34,302 bases of DNA, from contig JAITMS010000130.1 of NCBI GenBank assembly GCA_031277255.1, positions 1 to 34,302 of the forward strand, written 5' to 3'. Origin of the DNA: Azonexus sp. (lineage in GTDB: Bacteria > Pseudomonadota > Gammaproteobacteria > Burkholderiales > Rhodocyclaceae). The translations under genes were made by a program, and so were the position numbers. The notes beneath the pieces were generated by a model. It was not told where the DNA came from. It saw only the letters and a list, made by a program, of their open reading frames with translations, and did no database searches. The stretch's first letter is position 1, and the number at the start of each line of letters is the position of its first letter. This document shows, one piece after another, positions 1 to 8,512 of this stretch.

Positions 1-855
1 GCCGAGGATGGAGGGGTCGATGTCCGACCAGTCGAGTTTGGCGGCGGCGAGCAGGTTGTCGATGTCGTCCTGTTGCAGCGGCAAGGCGCTGTCGTCGTCA
101 AAGAGGCCGCCGTTGAACCAGTCGACTTTCTCAAAGCCGACCATGCCGCCGGATTTCATGGCGGCAAACAGGGTGCGGGCGTTGGCGGCGAATTGTTCGG
201 GCGCGGGGCGGGTGGCTTCCAACAGGCGCTGGAACATTTTGTTGGGCAAGAGGTTGACGTCTTCGGCAAAGAGGCAGAAGACGAGGCGATTGACAAAGTG
301 GGCGACGGCGGGCGGTTCAAAGCCGCGTTGGCGTAGCCGCTGGGCGAGGGCGGCGAATTCACGCGCGGCGGCTTCGGTGAGCATCTGCCGCGTTTGCGTG
401 GGGCGGAGGCTTGAAGGGTTGAGGAAGCAGTCGCGTAGCAAGTCGCGCTTGGTGGCGTCGGTCAAATCTTCCAGCGTGATTTCGTACACACGCTGGACGG
501 TGTTGGTCCAGTGGGTGTGGATGCGGATGCGCTCCATGTCGGAGACGATGAGGAGCGGCGGGGATTCGAGGGCGATGGCGTAGCGGAGCAGTTGATCGAA
601 GGCTTTGTCGAGATTGGCGGCTTTGCCTTTGTATTCCCAGGCGAAGCAGCCTTTCTTCCAGACATCGGCCCAGCCTTCGCCGCCGCCGGTTTTGGTGGCG
701 CCTTTTTCAAAGGTGAACCAGTCGCCTTTCGGATCGGCGGTGATCGGATCGTCAACGCCAAGCAGGGCACAGAGGTCGTTGAAGTGACTTTGCGAGGCGG
801 TGCGTTCTTTGAGGTCGACGTTGCGCCATTTGGCGAGGAAGGCGTGCGGGGTCAT
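1..855 (-). CDS. MmeI-like type IIG restriction-modification protein, N-terminal part (runs off left edge)
   Basis: An open frame of 285 codons runs from ATG at 855-853 to the window edge with no stop, so only the N-terminus is present. The start reads MTPHAFLAKWRNVDLKER. Residues 62-78 resemble the MmeI-family nuclease site: D64, then nine residues, then E74-Y-K76, which is the D-X9-EXK spacing of MmeI. Later text (about residues 85-285) fits the helical spacer that joins nuclease and methyltransferase in this family. The SAM-binding and target-recognition parts would lie outside the window. Such proteins cut and methylate DNA with one polypeptide, although some relatives are methylase-only phage-defence proteins. 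It is transcribed in the same direction as lysS, 103 bases downstream of it, with a palindrome between, so it is probably a separate unit. Family call is firm; activity is inferred. Confidence 0.8.
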   Translation of the reverse strand, partial: MTPHAFLAKWRNVDLKERTASQSHFNDLCALLGVDDPITADPKGDWFTFEKGATKTGGGEGWADVWKKGCFAWEYKGKAANLDKAFDQLLRYAIALESPPLLIVSDMERIRIHTHWTNTVQRVYEITLEDLTDATKRDLLRDCFLNPSSLRPTQTRQMLTEAAAREFAALAQRLRQRGFEPPAVAHFVNRLVFCLFAEDVNLLPNKMFQRLLEATRPAPEQFAANARTLFAAMKSGGMVGFEKVDWFNGGLFDDDSALPLQQDDIDNLLAAAKLDWSDIDPSILG

Positions 856-894
856 GGCGGGGCAGAAATCATAAATTTTTGCGGGATGTCGCCG

Positions 895-933
895 CCCTCT
901 CCCCCGGCCCCTCTCCCGCAAGCGGGCGAGGGG
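895..933. repeat. GC-rich palindromic repeat (CCCCTCTCCCGC family), possible lysS terminator
   Basis: The 103-base gap between lysS and the MmeI-like gene contains a near-palindrome at 908-933, CCCCTCTCCCGC facing GCGGGCGAGGGG, preceded by a CCCTCTCCCCC arm. The same core recurs at 9949-9970 and twice at 24124-24214, so it is a dispersed repeat. Lying directly downstream of lysS it could form a transcript hairpin, but no U-tract is obvious. Confidence 0.6.
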
Positions 934-958
934 AGAAATAGAGGAAGCGGGACTTTGC

Positions 959-2455
959 TCATTCCGCCCGCATCTGCGGAAACAGAATCACATCGCGGAT
1001 GGCGGGCGAGTCGGTCAGCAGCATGATGAGGCGGTCGATGCCGATGCCGCAGCCGCCGGTGGGGGGGAGGCCGTATTCGAGGGCGCGGATGAAGTCGGCG
1101 TCGTAGTACATCGCTTCCTCGTCGCCGGCTTCCTTGGCTTTGGCTTGTTCCATGAAGCGGGCGGCCTGGTCTTCGGGGTCGTTGAGTTCGGAAAAGCCGT
1201 TGGCGATTTCGCGGCCGACGATGAATAGCTCGAATCGCTCGGTGATGTCCGGGTTGGCGTCGGAGGCGCGGGCGAGGGGGGAGACTTCGACGGGGTAGTC
1301 GATGATGAAGGTCGGCTCCCAGCACTGGGCTTCGGCACAGGCTTCGAACAGTTGCAGTTGCAGGCTGCCGAGGCCGCCGGGTTTGACTTTTTCGCCAAAA
1401 GCCTGAATCTGGCGCTTGAGCCAGTCGGCGTCGGCCAGTTGGGCGTCGGTGAATTCCGGGTGTTCGCTCTGGATGGCCTGGCCGATGGTGAGCCGCCGGA
1501 AAGGTTTGGAGAGATCGAGTTGGCGGCCTTGGTAGATGAATACTTCCTGCCCCAGCGCCTCGCGGGCGGCGTGGCGCAAGAGGCCCTCGGTGAAATCCAT
1601 GAGGGTGCGGTAATTGGCATAGGCTTCGTAGAATTCCATCATCGTGAATTCCGGGTTGTGGCGCGGACTCAAGCCTTCGTTCCTGAAATTACGGTTGATT
1701 TCGAAAACCTTTTCAAAACCGCCGACGACCAGACGCTTCAGGTACAACTCCGGGGCGATGCGCAGAAACTGCCGCATGTCGAGCGCGTTGTGGTGGGTGA
1801 CGAAGGGCTTGGCCGAAGCGCCGCCGGGAATCGGGTGCATCATCGGCGTTTCGACTTCCATGAAGCCGTGGCCGGTCATGTAATTGCGGATCGAGGCGAC
1901 GATGGCCGAGCGGGCGCGGAAGACGAAGCGCGTCTCCTCGTTCATGATGAGATCGACGTAACGCTGGCGGTATTTGAGTTCCTGATCGGCGAGGCCGTGG
2001 AATTTATCCGGCAGTGGGCGCAGCGTCTTGGTCAGCAGCCGGATTTCGGCGGCCTGGATCGACAGTTCGCTGGTTTTCGTTTTCATCAGCGTGCCGGTGA
2101 CGCCGAGAATGTCGCCCAGATCCCAGGTCTTGAAGGCGGCGTAGGCGGTTTCGCCAATGTGGTCGCGGGCGACGTAAATCTGGATGCGGCCCGACAGGTC
2201 TTGCAGGGTGGCGAACGACGCCTTGCCCATGACCCGCTTCAACATCATGCGACCGGCGACTTTGACCTGAACCGGCAAACTGGCGAGTTCTTCCGCCGTT
2301 TTTTCGCCATAGCCTTGATGCAGGATGGCGGCGGTGTTTTCGCGCTGGAAATCGTTGGGGAAGGCTTGGCCGCTTTGCTTCCATGCGGCCAGTTTGGCGC
2401 GGCGCTCGGCAATGAGGTGGTTTTCGTCTGGGGAAGGCTGCTCGCTGGTGGACAT
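959..2455 (-). CDS. lysS: lysine--tRNA ligase (class II)
   Basis: Cytoplasmic lysyl-tRNA synthetase that charges tRNA-Lys with lysine. The 498-residue product has the full class II layout. An N-terminal OB-fold anticodon-binding domain (about 60-150) has text such as [16 protein letters not shown]. Motif 1 lies around [10 protein letters not shown], motif 2 around [20 protein letters not shown], and motif 3 is [13 protein letters not shown] near the C-terminus. Length is normal for bacterial LysS (about 500). The start at 2455 is supported by an AAGGA sequence six bases upstream on the minus strand. The gene is divergent from pstS; the 171-base gap holds the pst promoter. It is a housekeeping gene and nothing in it looks unusual. 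Confidence 0.98.
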   Translation of the reverse strand: MSTSEQPSPDENHLIAERRAKLAAWKQSGQAFPNDFQRENTAAILHQGYGEKTAEELASLPVQVKVAGRMMLKRVMGKASFATLQDLSGRIQIYVARDHIGETAYAAFKTWDLGDILGVTGTLMKTKTSELSIQAAEIRLLTKTLRPLPDKFHGLADQELKYRQRYVDLIMNEETRFVFRARSAIVASIRNYMTGHGFMEVETPMMHPIPGGASAKPFVTHHNALDMRQFLRIAPELYLKRLVVGGFEKVFEINRNFRNEGLSPRHNPEFTMMEFYEAYANYRTLMDFTEGLLRHAAREALGQEVFIYQGRQLDLSKPFRRLTIGQAIQSEHPEFTDAQLADADWLKRQIQAFGEKVKPGGLGSLQLQLFEACAEAQCWEPTFIIDYPVEVSPLARASDANPDITERFELFIVGREIANGFSELNDPEDQAARFMEQAKAKEAGDEEAMYYDADFIRALEYGLPPTGGCGIGIDRLIMLLTDSPAIRDVILFPQMRAE

Positions 2456-2556
2456 CGGGAATCCTTGTCATGGGTTGGTGCGGAAAGCCGCGCAAGCCTT
2501 GAATTTTCGCCGATTTGACGGATGGCGGACAAGCTTTGGCTGGTGATCAGCAGCCG

Positions 2557-2590
2557 TTGTCACAAAAGCGTCACACGGGGTCGCTAAAGT
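2557..2590 (+). promoter_or_regulatory. Pho box and -10 element of the pst operon
   Basis: Two direct heptamers, TTGTCAC and GCGTCAC, are separated by AAAA at 2557-2574, the 7-4-7 layout of a PhoB box (CTGTCAT-N4-CTGTCAT). Ten bases downstream is TAAAGT (2585-2590), a plausible -10. PhoB boxes normally replace the -35, and this spacing fits. The promoter points at pstS, whose SD AAGGAAA lies at about 2615-2621. PhoB itself is encoded downstream, so autoregulation is implied. Confidence 0.8.
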
Positions 2591-2626
2591 GGTGGCCAGT
2601 GTTCAACGTCAAGAAAGGAAACATCC

Positions 2627-3673
2627 ATGTTCAGGCAAGAAATTTTGCGCGCCGCCAGGCTGCTGACGGGCGCTGTTCTGTTGGCTGCCTCGGCGGTGGT
2701 GGCGGCAGAGAGCGTCACGGGGGCGGGGGCGAGTTTTCCGGCGCCTTTGTATGCCAAGTGGGCGGCGGATTACCACAGGGCGACGGCGGTTCAGATCAAT
2801 TACCAGTCGGTCGGTTCCGGCGCGGGCATCAAGCAGATCGAGGCCAAGACCGTCGATTTTGGCGCTTCCGACATGCCGCTGACCGATCAGGATCTGGCGG
2901 CCAAGGGGCTGACGCAGTTCCCGACCGTGCTCGGCGGGGTGGTTCCGGTGGTCAATATCGTCGGCCTCAAGCCGGGCGAATTGAAGTTGGATGGTCAGAC
3001 GCTGGCCGACATCTATCTCGGCAGGATCACGCGCTGGAACGATGCGGCGATCAGGGCGCTCAATCCGGGTCTGGCGCTGCCGGACGCGCCGATTGCGCCG
3101 GTCAGCCGCTCGGATGGTTCGGGCACGACCTTTCTGTTCACCAATTATCTGAGCAAGGTCAGCGCCCGGTGGAAGAACGAGGTCGGCGAGGGCACGGCGG
3201 TCAAATGGCCGGTCGGCGTCGGCGGCAAGGGCAATGAGGGCGTCGCCGCCTATGTGGGCCGCTTGCCCAACGCCATCGGTTATGTCGAATATGCCTACGT
3301 CAAGCAGAACAAAATGACTTACGCGCTGCTGCGGAACGCGGCCGGGGCGTTCGTCGCGCCGGGTGGCGAAACCTTCAGGGCCGCCGCCGCTGGCGCGGCA
3401 TGGGACAAAACCTTCTATCAGGTGTTGACCGATCAGGCGGGCAAGGATGCCTGGCCGATCAGCGGCGCGACCTTCATTCTCATGCACAGGACGCAGGACA
3501 AACCGGCAGAGGCCGCCGCCACGCTCAGGTTCTTTGATTGGGCCTACCGCGAGGGCGCTCAAACTGCCGCCGGACTGGATTATGTGACGCTGCCGGAGAG
3601 CGTGACGGCGATGATTCGCCAGTCGTGGGGAGAGATCAAAGATACATCGGGCAAGGCGGTTGCTTTTCGCTAA
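2627..3673 (+). CDS. pstS: phosphate ABC transporter periplasmic binding protein
   Basis: PstS captures inorganic phosphate in the periplasm and delivers it to PstCAB. The 348-residue product begins with a Sec signal peptide (basic start, hydrophobic residues about 12-26, cleavage near VVAAES). It continues with the PstS opening [15 protein letters not shown]. Other family text includes [21 protein letters not shown] and the phosphate-binding [12 protein letters not shown]. Length fits the family (about 340). An SD (AAGGAAA) lies just before the ATG. It is first in the pst-pho operon behind a Pho box. A small stem-loop follows the stop codon and may let pstS mRNA accumulate above the transport genes. 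Confidence 0.97.
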   Translation: MFRQEILRAARLLTGAVLLAASAVVAAESVTGAGASFPAPLYAKWAADYHRATAVQINYQSVGSGAGIKQIEAKTVDFGASDMPLTDQDLAAKGLTQFPTVLGGVVPVVNIVGLKPGELKLDGQTLADIYLGRITRWNDAAIRALNPGLALPDAPIAPVSRSDGSGTTFLFTNYLSKVSARWKNEVGEGTAVKWPVGVGGKGNEGVAAYVGRLPNAIGYVEYAYVKQNKMTYALLRNAAGAFVAPGGETFRAAAAGAAWDKTFYQVLTDQAGKDAWPISGATFILMHRTQDKPAEAAATLRFFDWAYREGAQTAAGLDYVTLPESVTAMIRQSWGEIKDTSGKAVAFR

Positions 3674-3684
3674 AGTGGCAAAAC

Positions 3685-3705
3685 TTGGGATGAAACGCAT
3701 CCCGG
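3685..3705 (+). promoter_or_regulatory. stem-loop between pstS and the next gene
   Basis: GGGATG (3687-3692) pairs with CATCCC (3698-3703) around an AAACG loop, extendable by two G-U pairs. There is no T-tract, so it is more likely an mRNA-processing or attenuation hairpin than a full terminator. Stem-loops after pstS are known in other pst operons, where they favour pstS expression; the role here is inferred. Confidence 0.4.
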
Positions 3706-3732
3706 GCCTGTTCACAACATGGAGGAATGACG

Positions 3733-4212
3733 ATGGAAAGAAGCAGCGAAAAACCCGTAGCCCAAAGGCAGAGCAAGGTACAAGGCGGGGCGCGGACGGT
3801 CAGAAAGCGTCCCGCGCCCGCCGCCAGGGCGGCGACGGCAGAGGTCACGCCAGAGGCCACGTCACAGCAGGCAGTCGATCAGGTCGCCGAGAAATATCGT
3901 CTGGAACTGGACGAGGCGCTGGAACTGGCCATCGCCGCGCATGGCGAAGCGTCGCCGCAGCCTAAACTCGCGGCGGCGGCGAAAAAGCCCGGCAAAGCGC
4001 CGAAAATCAAATGGGTGCGCGACCGTTTCACCATGCCCGCCGAGGAATACGCCCAGATCACCCGCTTGAAGAAGCGTCTGGGCGGCGGTTACAAGAAAAG
4101 CGACCTGCTCCGCGGCGGCCTTGCTGTGCTCTGCGCTTTGGCCGACAGCGAGCTGAAAACCATCATGGCCCATATCGAACGCGGCAAAGACCTGCGTTCG
4201 GCCAAAAAATAG
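3733..4212 (+). CDS. small basic protein with C-terminal ribbon-helix-helix-like segment, in pst operon
   Basis: The product has 159 residues and I do not recognise a named family. GGAGG at 3721-3725 is seven bases before ATG 3733 but only one base before the in-frame ATG 3727, so 3733 is chosen. The N-terminal 50 residues are basic and Ala/Pro/Arg-rich. Residues 47-70 may form a helix. Residues 96-136 look like a CopG/Arc ribbon-helix-helix: a strand-like RDRFTMP, a helix EEYAQITRLKKRL, a glycine turn, then KKSDLLRGGLAVLCAL. The tail is basic. It sits between pstS and pstC on the same strand, 15 bases before pstC, so it is co-transcribed under the Pho box. A DNA-binding role is inferred from sequence pattern only; a general nucleic-acid-binding role is the alternative. 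Confidence 0.75.
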   Translation: MERSSEKPVAQRQSKVQGGARTVRKRPAPAARAATAEVTPEATSQQAVDQVAEKYRLELDEALELAIAAHGEASPQPKLAAAAKKPGKAPKIKWVRDRFTMPAEEYAQITRLKKRLGGGYKKSDLLRGGLAVLCALADSELKTIMAHIERGKDLRSAKK

Positions 4213-4227
4213 CCGAATCGCGCCGTG

Positions 4228-5256
4228 ATGTCCGCTCCGCTTGCGCGTCAGCCCTTTGCCCCATCCGCCGCGGCGGCCTGGTCGGTCGATATGGCCTTGC
4301 CGCCGACGCCGGTGCGGCAAGCGCCGGGGGTTTGGGCCGACCGCCTGTTTGGCTGGCTGGCCAGAGGCGCGGCGGGGCTGACCTTGCTCTTGCTGGCGGG
4401 GATTTTGCTGACCCTCCTGATCGGGGCCTGGCCCGCCATCGAACGCTACGGCCTCGGCTTTCTGACGCGCGCCGTCTGGGACCCCGGCCAGAACGAGTTT
4501 GGCGCGCTGGCGATGATTTACGGCACGCTGGCGACTTCCCTGATCGCCCTCGTCATCGCCGTGCCGGTGAGTTTCGGCATCGCGCTGTTCCTCACCGAAT
4601 TGTCGCCCGCCTGGCTCAAACGTCCGCTCGGCACGGCGATTGAGCTTCTGGCGGCGGTGCCTTCCATCGTTTATGGCATGTGGGGCCTGCTCGTCTTCGG
4701 GCCGATTCTGGCGGCCTATGTTCAGCAGCCGCTGCAAACGCTGTTCGGCGCGACGCCGGGTTTGCGCGCCTTCCTGAGCGGCCCGCCGGTCGGCATCGGC
4801 ATTCTGGCGGCGGGCATCATTCTGGCGATTATGGTGATTCCCTTCATCAGCGCGGTGATGCGCGATGTCTTTGAAGTGACGCCCGCGCTGCTCAAGGAAT
4901 CGGCCTATGGTCTTGGCGCGACGACCTGGGAAGTGGTCTGGCAAGTGGTCTTGCCCTACACCAGAGCAGGCGTCATCGGCGGCGTCATGCTTGGCCTTGG
5001 CCGCGCCCTGGGCGAGACGATGGCGGTGACTTTCGTCATCGGCAATATGAGCCAGCTTGATTCGCCCTCGCTCTTTGCCGCCGCCAACAGCATTACCTCG
5101 GCGCTGGCCAACGAATTTGCCGAAAGCGGCGGCGGCCTGCATGAAGCCGCGCTGTTGTATCTGGGGCTGGCGCTCTTTTTCATCACCTTTGTCGTGCTGG
5201 CGTTTTCCAAATGGCTGCTGGCGCGCCTGCGGCGGCGGGAAGGCAGGTCGGCATGA
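4228..5256 (+). CDS. pstC: phosphate ABC transporter permease PstC
   Basis: One of two inner-membrane permease subunits forming the phosphate channel. The 342-residue product has six predicted membrane segments. The first follows the N-terminal segment at [20 protein letters not shown]. The MetI-like permease domain covers about 95-330. The cytoplasmic EAA-type loop that docks the ATPase reads [34 protein letters not shown] is typical PstC text. The N-terminus is somewhat long and proline-rich. A GTG lies directly before the ATG (4225), so 4225 is the alternative start; neither has a strong SD. The stop overlaps the pstA start (ATGA). Confidence 0.95.
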   Translation: MSAPLARQPFAPSAAAAWSVDMALPPTPVRQAPGVWADRLFGWLARGAAGLTLLLLAGILLTLLIGAWPAIERYGLGFLTRAVWDPGQNEFGALAMIYGTLATSLIALVIAVPVSFGIALFLTELSPAWLKRPLGTAIELLAAVPSIVYGMWGLLVFGPILAAYVQQPLQTLFGATPGLRAFLSGPPVGIGILAAGIILAIMVIPFISAVMRDVFEVTPALLKESAYGLGATTWEVVWQVVLPYTRAGVIGGVMLGLGRALGETMAVTFVIGNMSQLDSPSLFAAANSITSALANEFAESGGGLHEAALLYLGLALFFITFVVLAFSKWLLARLRRREGRSA

Positions 5257-6113
5257 GCCTGGCTTGGCGCGATGCCGTCGTCGCCCGGCGTTTTGCCGCG
5301 CGTCAGCGGAGCAACCGGCTGGCGCTGGCGCTGGCGCTTCTGGCGATGGTCTTTGGCCTTTTCTGGCTGTTCTGGATTTTGTGGGAAACCCTGCGGCTGG
5401 GGCTGGGCGGTCTGACGCTGGCGACGCTGACCGGGATGACGCCGCCGCCCAATGAGGCAGGCGGTCTGGCCAACGCCATTTTCGGCTCCGTCGTGATGGT
5501 GGCAATGGCGGCTTTCATCGGCGCGCCGATCGGCGTCATGGCCGGCGTTTATCTCGCCGAATACGGCAAAGGCTGGCTGGCCAGCGCCACGCGCTGGGTC
5601 AATGACATCCTGCTCTCGGCGCCGTCGATTGTCATTGGCCTCTTTGTCTATGCGCTGGCGGTCAAGCGGTTTCATACCTTTTCAGCCATTGCCGGGGCGC
5701 TGGCGCTGGCGTTGCTGGTGATTCCGGTGGTCATCCGCACCACCGAGGACATGCTGCGCCTGATCCCGGCGAGCCAGCGCGAAGCGGCTTACGCCCTGGG
5801 CGCGCCGAAATGGCGGGTGATTCTGCAAATCACCCTGCGGGCGGCGCGGGCGGGCGTCATTACCGGCATCCTGCTGGCGGTGGCGCGCATTGCCGGGGAA
5901 ACCGCGCCGCTGCTGTTTACCGCGCTCAACAACCAGTTCTGGAGCGTCGATCTCGGCGCGCCGATGGCCAATCTGCCGGTGACCATTTTCAAATTCGCCA
6001 TGAGTCCTTATGAAAACTGGCAGCAACTTGCCTGGGCGGGCGTTTTTCTGGTGACGCTGGCGGTGCTGCTGCTCAACCTTGCCGCCCGCTGGCTGGCGCG
6101 GGAACGGAGATGA
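5253..6113 (+). CDS. pstA: phosphate ABC transporter permease PstA
   Basis: Second permease subunit of the Pst transporter. Starting at ATG 5253, which overlaps the pstC stop as ATGA, it has 286 residues, normal for PstA. A longer in-frame start at 5211 would lie inside pstC and is rejected. The first membrane segment is near residues 20-45 ([20 protein letters not shown]). The permease domain holds [17 protein letters not shown] and [10 protein letters not shown]. The EAA loop reads [19 protein letters not shown], followed by [20 protein letters not shown], a PstA hallmark. It ends in an ATGA overlap with pstB, implying translational coupling. Confidence 0.96.
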   Translation: MSLAWRDAVVARRFAARQRSNRLALALALLAMVFGLFWLFWILWETLRLGLGGLTLATLTGMTPPPNEAGGLANAIFGSVVMVAMAAFIGAPIGVMAGVYLAEYGKGWLASATRWVNDILLSAPSIVIGLFVYALAVKRFHTFSAIAGALALALLVIPVVIRTTEDMLRLIPASQREAAYALGAPKWRVILQITLRAARAGVITGILLAVARIAGETAPLLFTALNNQFWSVDLGAPMANLPVTIFKFAMSPYENWQQLAWAGVFLVTLAVLLLNLAARWLARERR

Positions 6114-6910
6114 TAATGATCAACCCAGCGATCAACCCGGCGGCGTCAGAAACAGCGACCGCTAAATTGACCGTGCGTGACCTGAATTTCCATTACGGCA
6201 ATTTTCACGCCCTCAAGAATATTTCGCTCGCTATTGCCGACAAGCGGGTGACGGCCCTGATCGGGCCTTCCGGCTGCGGCAAATCGACCTTGCTGCGCGT
6301 CTTCAACCGCATGTTTGAACTTTATCCCGGCCAGCGGGCGAGCGGTCAGGTGCTGCTCGATGGCGAGGATCTGCTCGACCGCCGCCTCGACGTCGCCCTC
6401 GTCCGGGCGCGGGTGGGCATGGTGTTTCAAAAGCCGACACCCTTTCCGATGAGCATTTACGACAACGTCGCATTTGGCGTCAAACTCTACGAAAAACTCA
6501 ATCCCGCCGATCTCGACGACCGCGTCGAATGGGCCTTGCGCCAGGCGGCGCTGTGGGACGAGGTCAAAGACAAACTCAACGCCAGCGGCATGAGCCTGTC
6601 GGGTGGCCAGCAACAGCGCCTGTGCATTGCCCGTGGCGTGGCGATCAAGCCGGAAGTGCTCCTGCTCGACGAACCCTGCTCGGCGCTCGACCCGATTTCG
6701 ACCGGCAAAATCGAGGAACTGATTGCCGAACTGAAAAACGGGATCACCATCGCCATCGTCACCCACAACATGCAGCAGGCGGCGCGATGCAGCGATTTCA
6801 CGGCGTATATGTATCTCGGCCAATTGATCGAGTTTGGCGAAACCAGCCAGATTTTTTTCAAACCGCAGCGGCAGGAAACCGAGGATTACATCACCGGGCG
6901 TTTCGGCTGA
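6110..6910 (+). CDS. pstB: phosphate ABC transporter ATP-binding protein PstB
   Basis: ATPase that powers phosphate import and takes part in signalling to PhoR through PhoU. The product has 266 residues. Walker A is GPSGCGKST, the Q-loop region is [21 protein letters not shown] (PstB-specific wording), the ABC signature is [14 protein letters not shown], Walker B is [13 protein letters not shown], and the switch histidine is in IVTHNMQQA. The C-terminal [12 protein letters not shown] is a typical PstB ending. The start ATG overlaps the pstA stop; a second ATG six bases later (6116) is possible. The gene is followed by a 128 bp inverted-repeat element before phoU. Confidence 0.97.
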   Translation: MIMINPAINPAASETATAKLTVRDLNFHYGNFHALKNISLAIADKRVTALIGPSGCGKSTLLRVFNRMFELYPGQRASGQVLLDGEDLLDRRLDVALVRARVGMVFQKPTPFPMSIYDNVAFGVKLYEKLNPADLDDRVEWALRQAALWDEVKDKLNASGMSLSGGQQQRLCIARGVAIKPEVLLLDEPCSALDPISTGKIEELIAELKNGITIAIVTHNMQQAARCSDFTAYMYLGQLIEFGETSQIFFKPQRQETEDYITGRFG

Positions 6911-6911
6911 C

Positions 6912-7039
6912 CAGAGGACAGAGGACAGAGGACAGAGAGGTATTCAGTGAACAGTAATCAGCTAATTTCCGCTGGCTGGAAGCCAGCGCCGATCAACAGA
7001 CCACAGACCACCCCTCTGTCCTCTGTCTTCTGTCTTCTG
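6912..7039. repeat. 128 bp inverted-repeat element built of AGAGGAC heptamers, between pstB and phoU
   Basis: The left arm (6912-6940) is about three AGAGGAC heptamers in tandem. The right arm (7011-7039) is its reverse complement at 26 of 29 positions. Between them a second hairpin, GCTGGCT-GGA-AGCCAGC, lies at 6971-6987. The pstB-phoU gap is 169 bases, against four-base overlaps at the neighbouring junctions, which suggests an insertion. No coding potential was seen. Confidence 0.75.
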
Positions 7040-7079
7040 AACCCGCAAGGGCGGCAAAATGATCTAAAGGCTAAAAACC

Positions 7080-7808
7080 ATGACCGACAAACACCTTTCC
7101 AGCCAGTTCGATAATGAGCTGGCCCAGCTTTCTTCCAATCTTCTGGCTATGGGCGGCCTCGTCGAAGCGCAGTTGCGCCAGGCGCTGGCGGCTTTGACCA
7201 ACCACAGCGACGAATTTGCCGAAGCGGTGCTGGCTGGTGAATTGCGCGTCAATGCGATGGAAGTCGCCATCGACGATGCGCTGACGCGGATCATCGCCCG
7301 GCGGCAGCCAGCGGCGGTCGATTTGCGGCTCCTGCTCTCGATTGCCCGCGTCACCGGCAATCTTGAACGGGCCGGCGACGAGGCGGCGAAAATCGCCCGC
7401 ATGGTGCGCGCCATCGTCAATAGCGGGATGCCGACCCTGCCGCTCTCCGACCTGCAACTGGCCTGCGACCTCGCCGCCAGGCTGATCGCCCAGGCGCTCG
7501 ACGCCTTTGCCCGGCTCGACACCATTGCCGCTTTTGCCACCCTCAAGGAAGACGCCGCCGTCGACCGCGAGTTCGATGGTTTTGTCAGGAAACTCATCAC
7601 CTACATGATGGAAGACCCGCGCGCCATCACGCCGAGCCTTGATCTTCTGTTCATCGCCAAGGCCATCGAGCGCATTGGCGACCACGCCAAGAATATTGCC
7701 GAATGCGTCATCTACGTCGTCAAGGGCGCCGACGTGCGGCACCGCTCGCTGGCCGAGACGGAAGCGGCCATCAGCGCCGCGCCGGAGGCCGGGATGGGGA
7801 GGCCATGA
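7080..7808 (+). CDS. phoU: phosphate signalling protein PhoU
   Basis: PhoU links the Pst transporter to PhoR and damps the Pho response when phosphate is plentiful. The 242-residue product starts MTDKHLSSQFDNELAQLSSN and contains the two three-helix PhoU repeats. The metal-binding acidic motifs are visible: GNLERAGDEAAKIARM in the first half and RIGDHAKNIAECVIYV in the second. Length is normal (about 235-245). The stop codon overlaps the phoB start (ATGA at 7805). It is separated from pstB only by the repeat element, so it still looks like part of the operon. Confidence 0.97.
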   Translation: MTDKHLSSQFDNELAQLSSNLLAMGGLVEAQLRQALAALTNHSDEFAEAVLAGELRVNAMEVAIDDALTRIIARRQPAAVDLRLLLSIARVTGNLERAGDEAAKIARMVRAIVNSGMPTLPLSDLQLACDLAARLIAQALDAFARLDTIAAFATLKEDAAVDREFDGFVRKLITYMMEDPRAITPSLDLLFIAKAIERIGDHAKNIAECVIYVVKGADVRHRSLAETEAAISAAPEAGMGRP

Positions 7809-8512
7809 CGCGCATTCTGATCGTCGAGGACGAGGCGGCGATTGCCGAGTTGATTGCGGTCAACCTGCGCCATGCCGGTTACGACAGCGTGCACGCCGCC
7901 GACAGCCGCGCTGCCCGTCAGGCCGTCGATGCGCGGCGGCCCGACGCCATTCTGCTCGACTGGATGCTGCCCGGCGAATCCGGCATGGCGCTGGCCCGAA
8001 GCTGGCGGGCCAATCCGCGCACGCGCGACATTCCCATCCTCATGCTCACCGCCCGCGCCGAAGAATCCGACCGCATCGCCGGGCTGGACGCCGGGGCCGA
8101 CGATTACATCGTCAAACCCTTTTCGCCCAGGGAACTGCTCGCCCGGCTGCGCGCCGTGCTGCGCCGCCGCGCCCCGCACGCCAGCGGCGAAGCCGTCGCC
8201 GTCGGCGCATTGACGCTCGACCCGGCGGCGCATCGCGTCACCTGGAACGGCGCGGCGGTCAAACTCGGCCCGACCGAATTTCGTCTTCTCCATCACCTCC
8301 TGCGCGCGCCGGAGCGGGTCTATAGCCGCGCCGCCCTGCTCGACAAAGTGTGGGGCGACCATGTGTTCATCGAAGAGCGCACGGTCGACGTGCACGTCAA
8401 ACGCCTGCGCGAGAATCTGCGCGAGGCGGCGGGCGACGCGGGCGCGGCGGCCATCGAAACCGTGCGCGGCGCAGGCTACCGGCTCAACGCCAAGGCGCTG
8501 TCGGCAGCGTGA
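7805..8512 (+). CDS. phoB: phosphate regulon response regulator PhoB
   Basis: OmpR-type response regulator that binds Pho boxes. The 235-residue product has a receiver domain (about 1-120) with acidic pocket E8-D9, phospho-acceptor D52 in LLDWMLPG, and K104 in DDYIVKPFSPREL. The C-terminal winged helix (about 135-232) includes LGPTEFRLLHHLLRAPERVY and the recognition-helix region ERTVDVHVKRLRENL. It starts at ATG 7805, overlapping phoU, because the protein begins exactly with MTRILIVEDE; longer frames lie inside phoU. Its stop overlaps the phoR start. Confidence 0.97.
   Translation: MTRILIVEDEAAIAELIAVNLRHAGYDSVHAADSRAARQAVDARRPDAILLDWMLPGESGMALARSWRANPRTRDIPILMLTARAEESDRIAGLDAGADDYIVKPFSPRELLARLRAVLRRRAPHASGEAVAVGALTLDPAAHRVTWNGAAVKLGPTEFRLLHHLLRAPERVYSRAALLDKVWGDHVFIEERTVDVHVKRLRENLREAAGDAGAAAIETVRGAGYRLNAKALSAA

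Noticed and set aside
8-583. Plus-strand frame opposite the MmeI-like gene
   Set aside because: Antisense shadow; the minus-strand frame carries the recognisable nuclease motif.
3862-5505. Minus-strand open frame of 547 codons opposite pstC and pstA
   Set aside because: Shadow of the coding strand; Arg/Gln/Pro-rich product with no recognisable domain.
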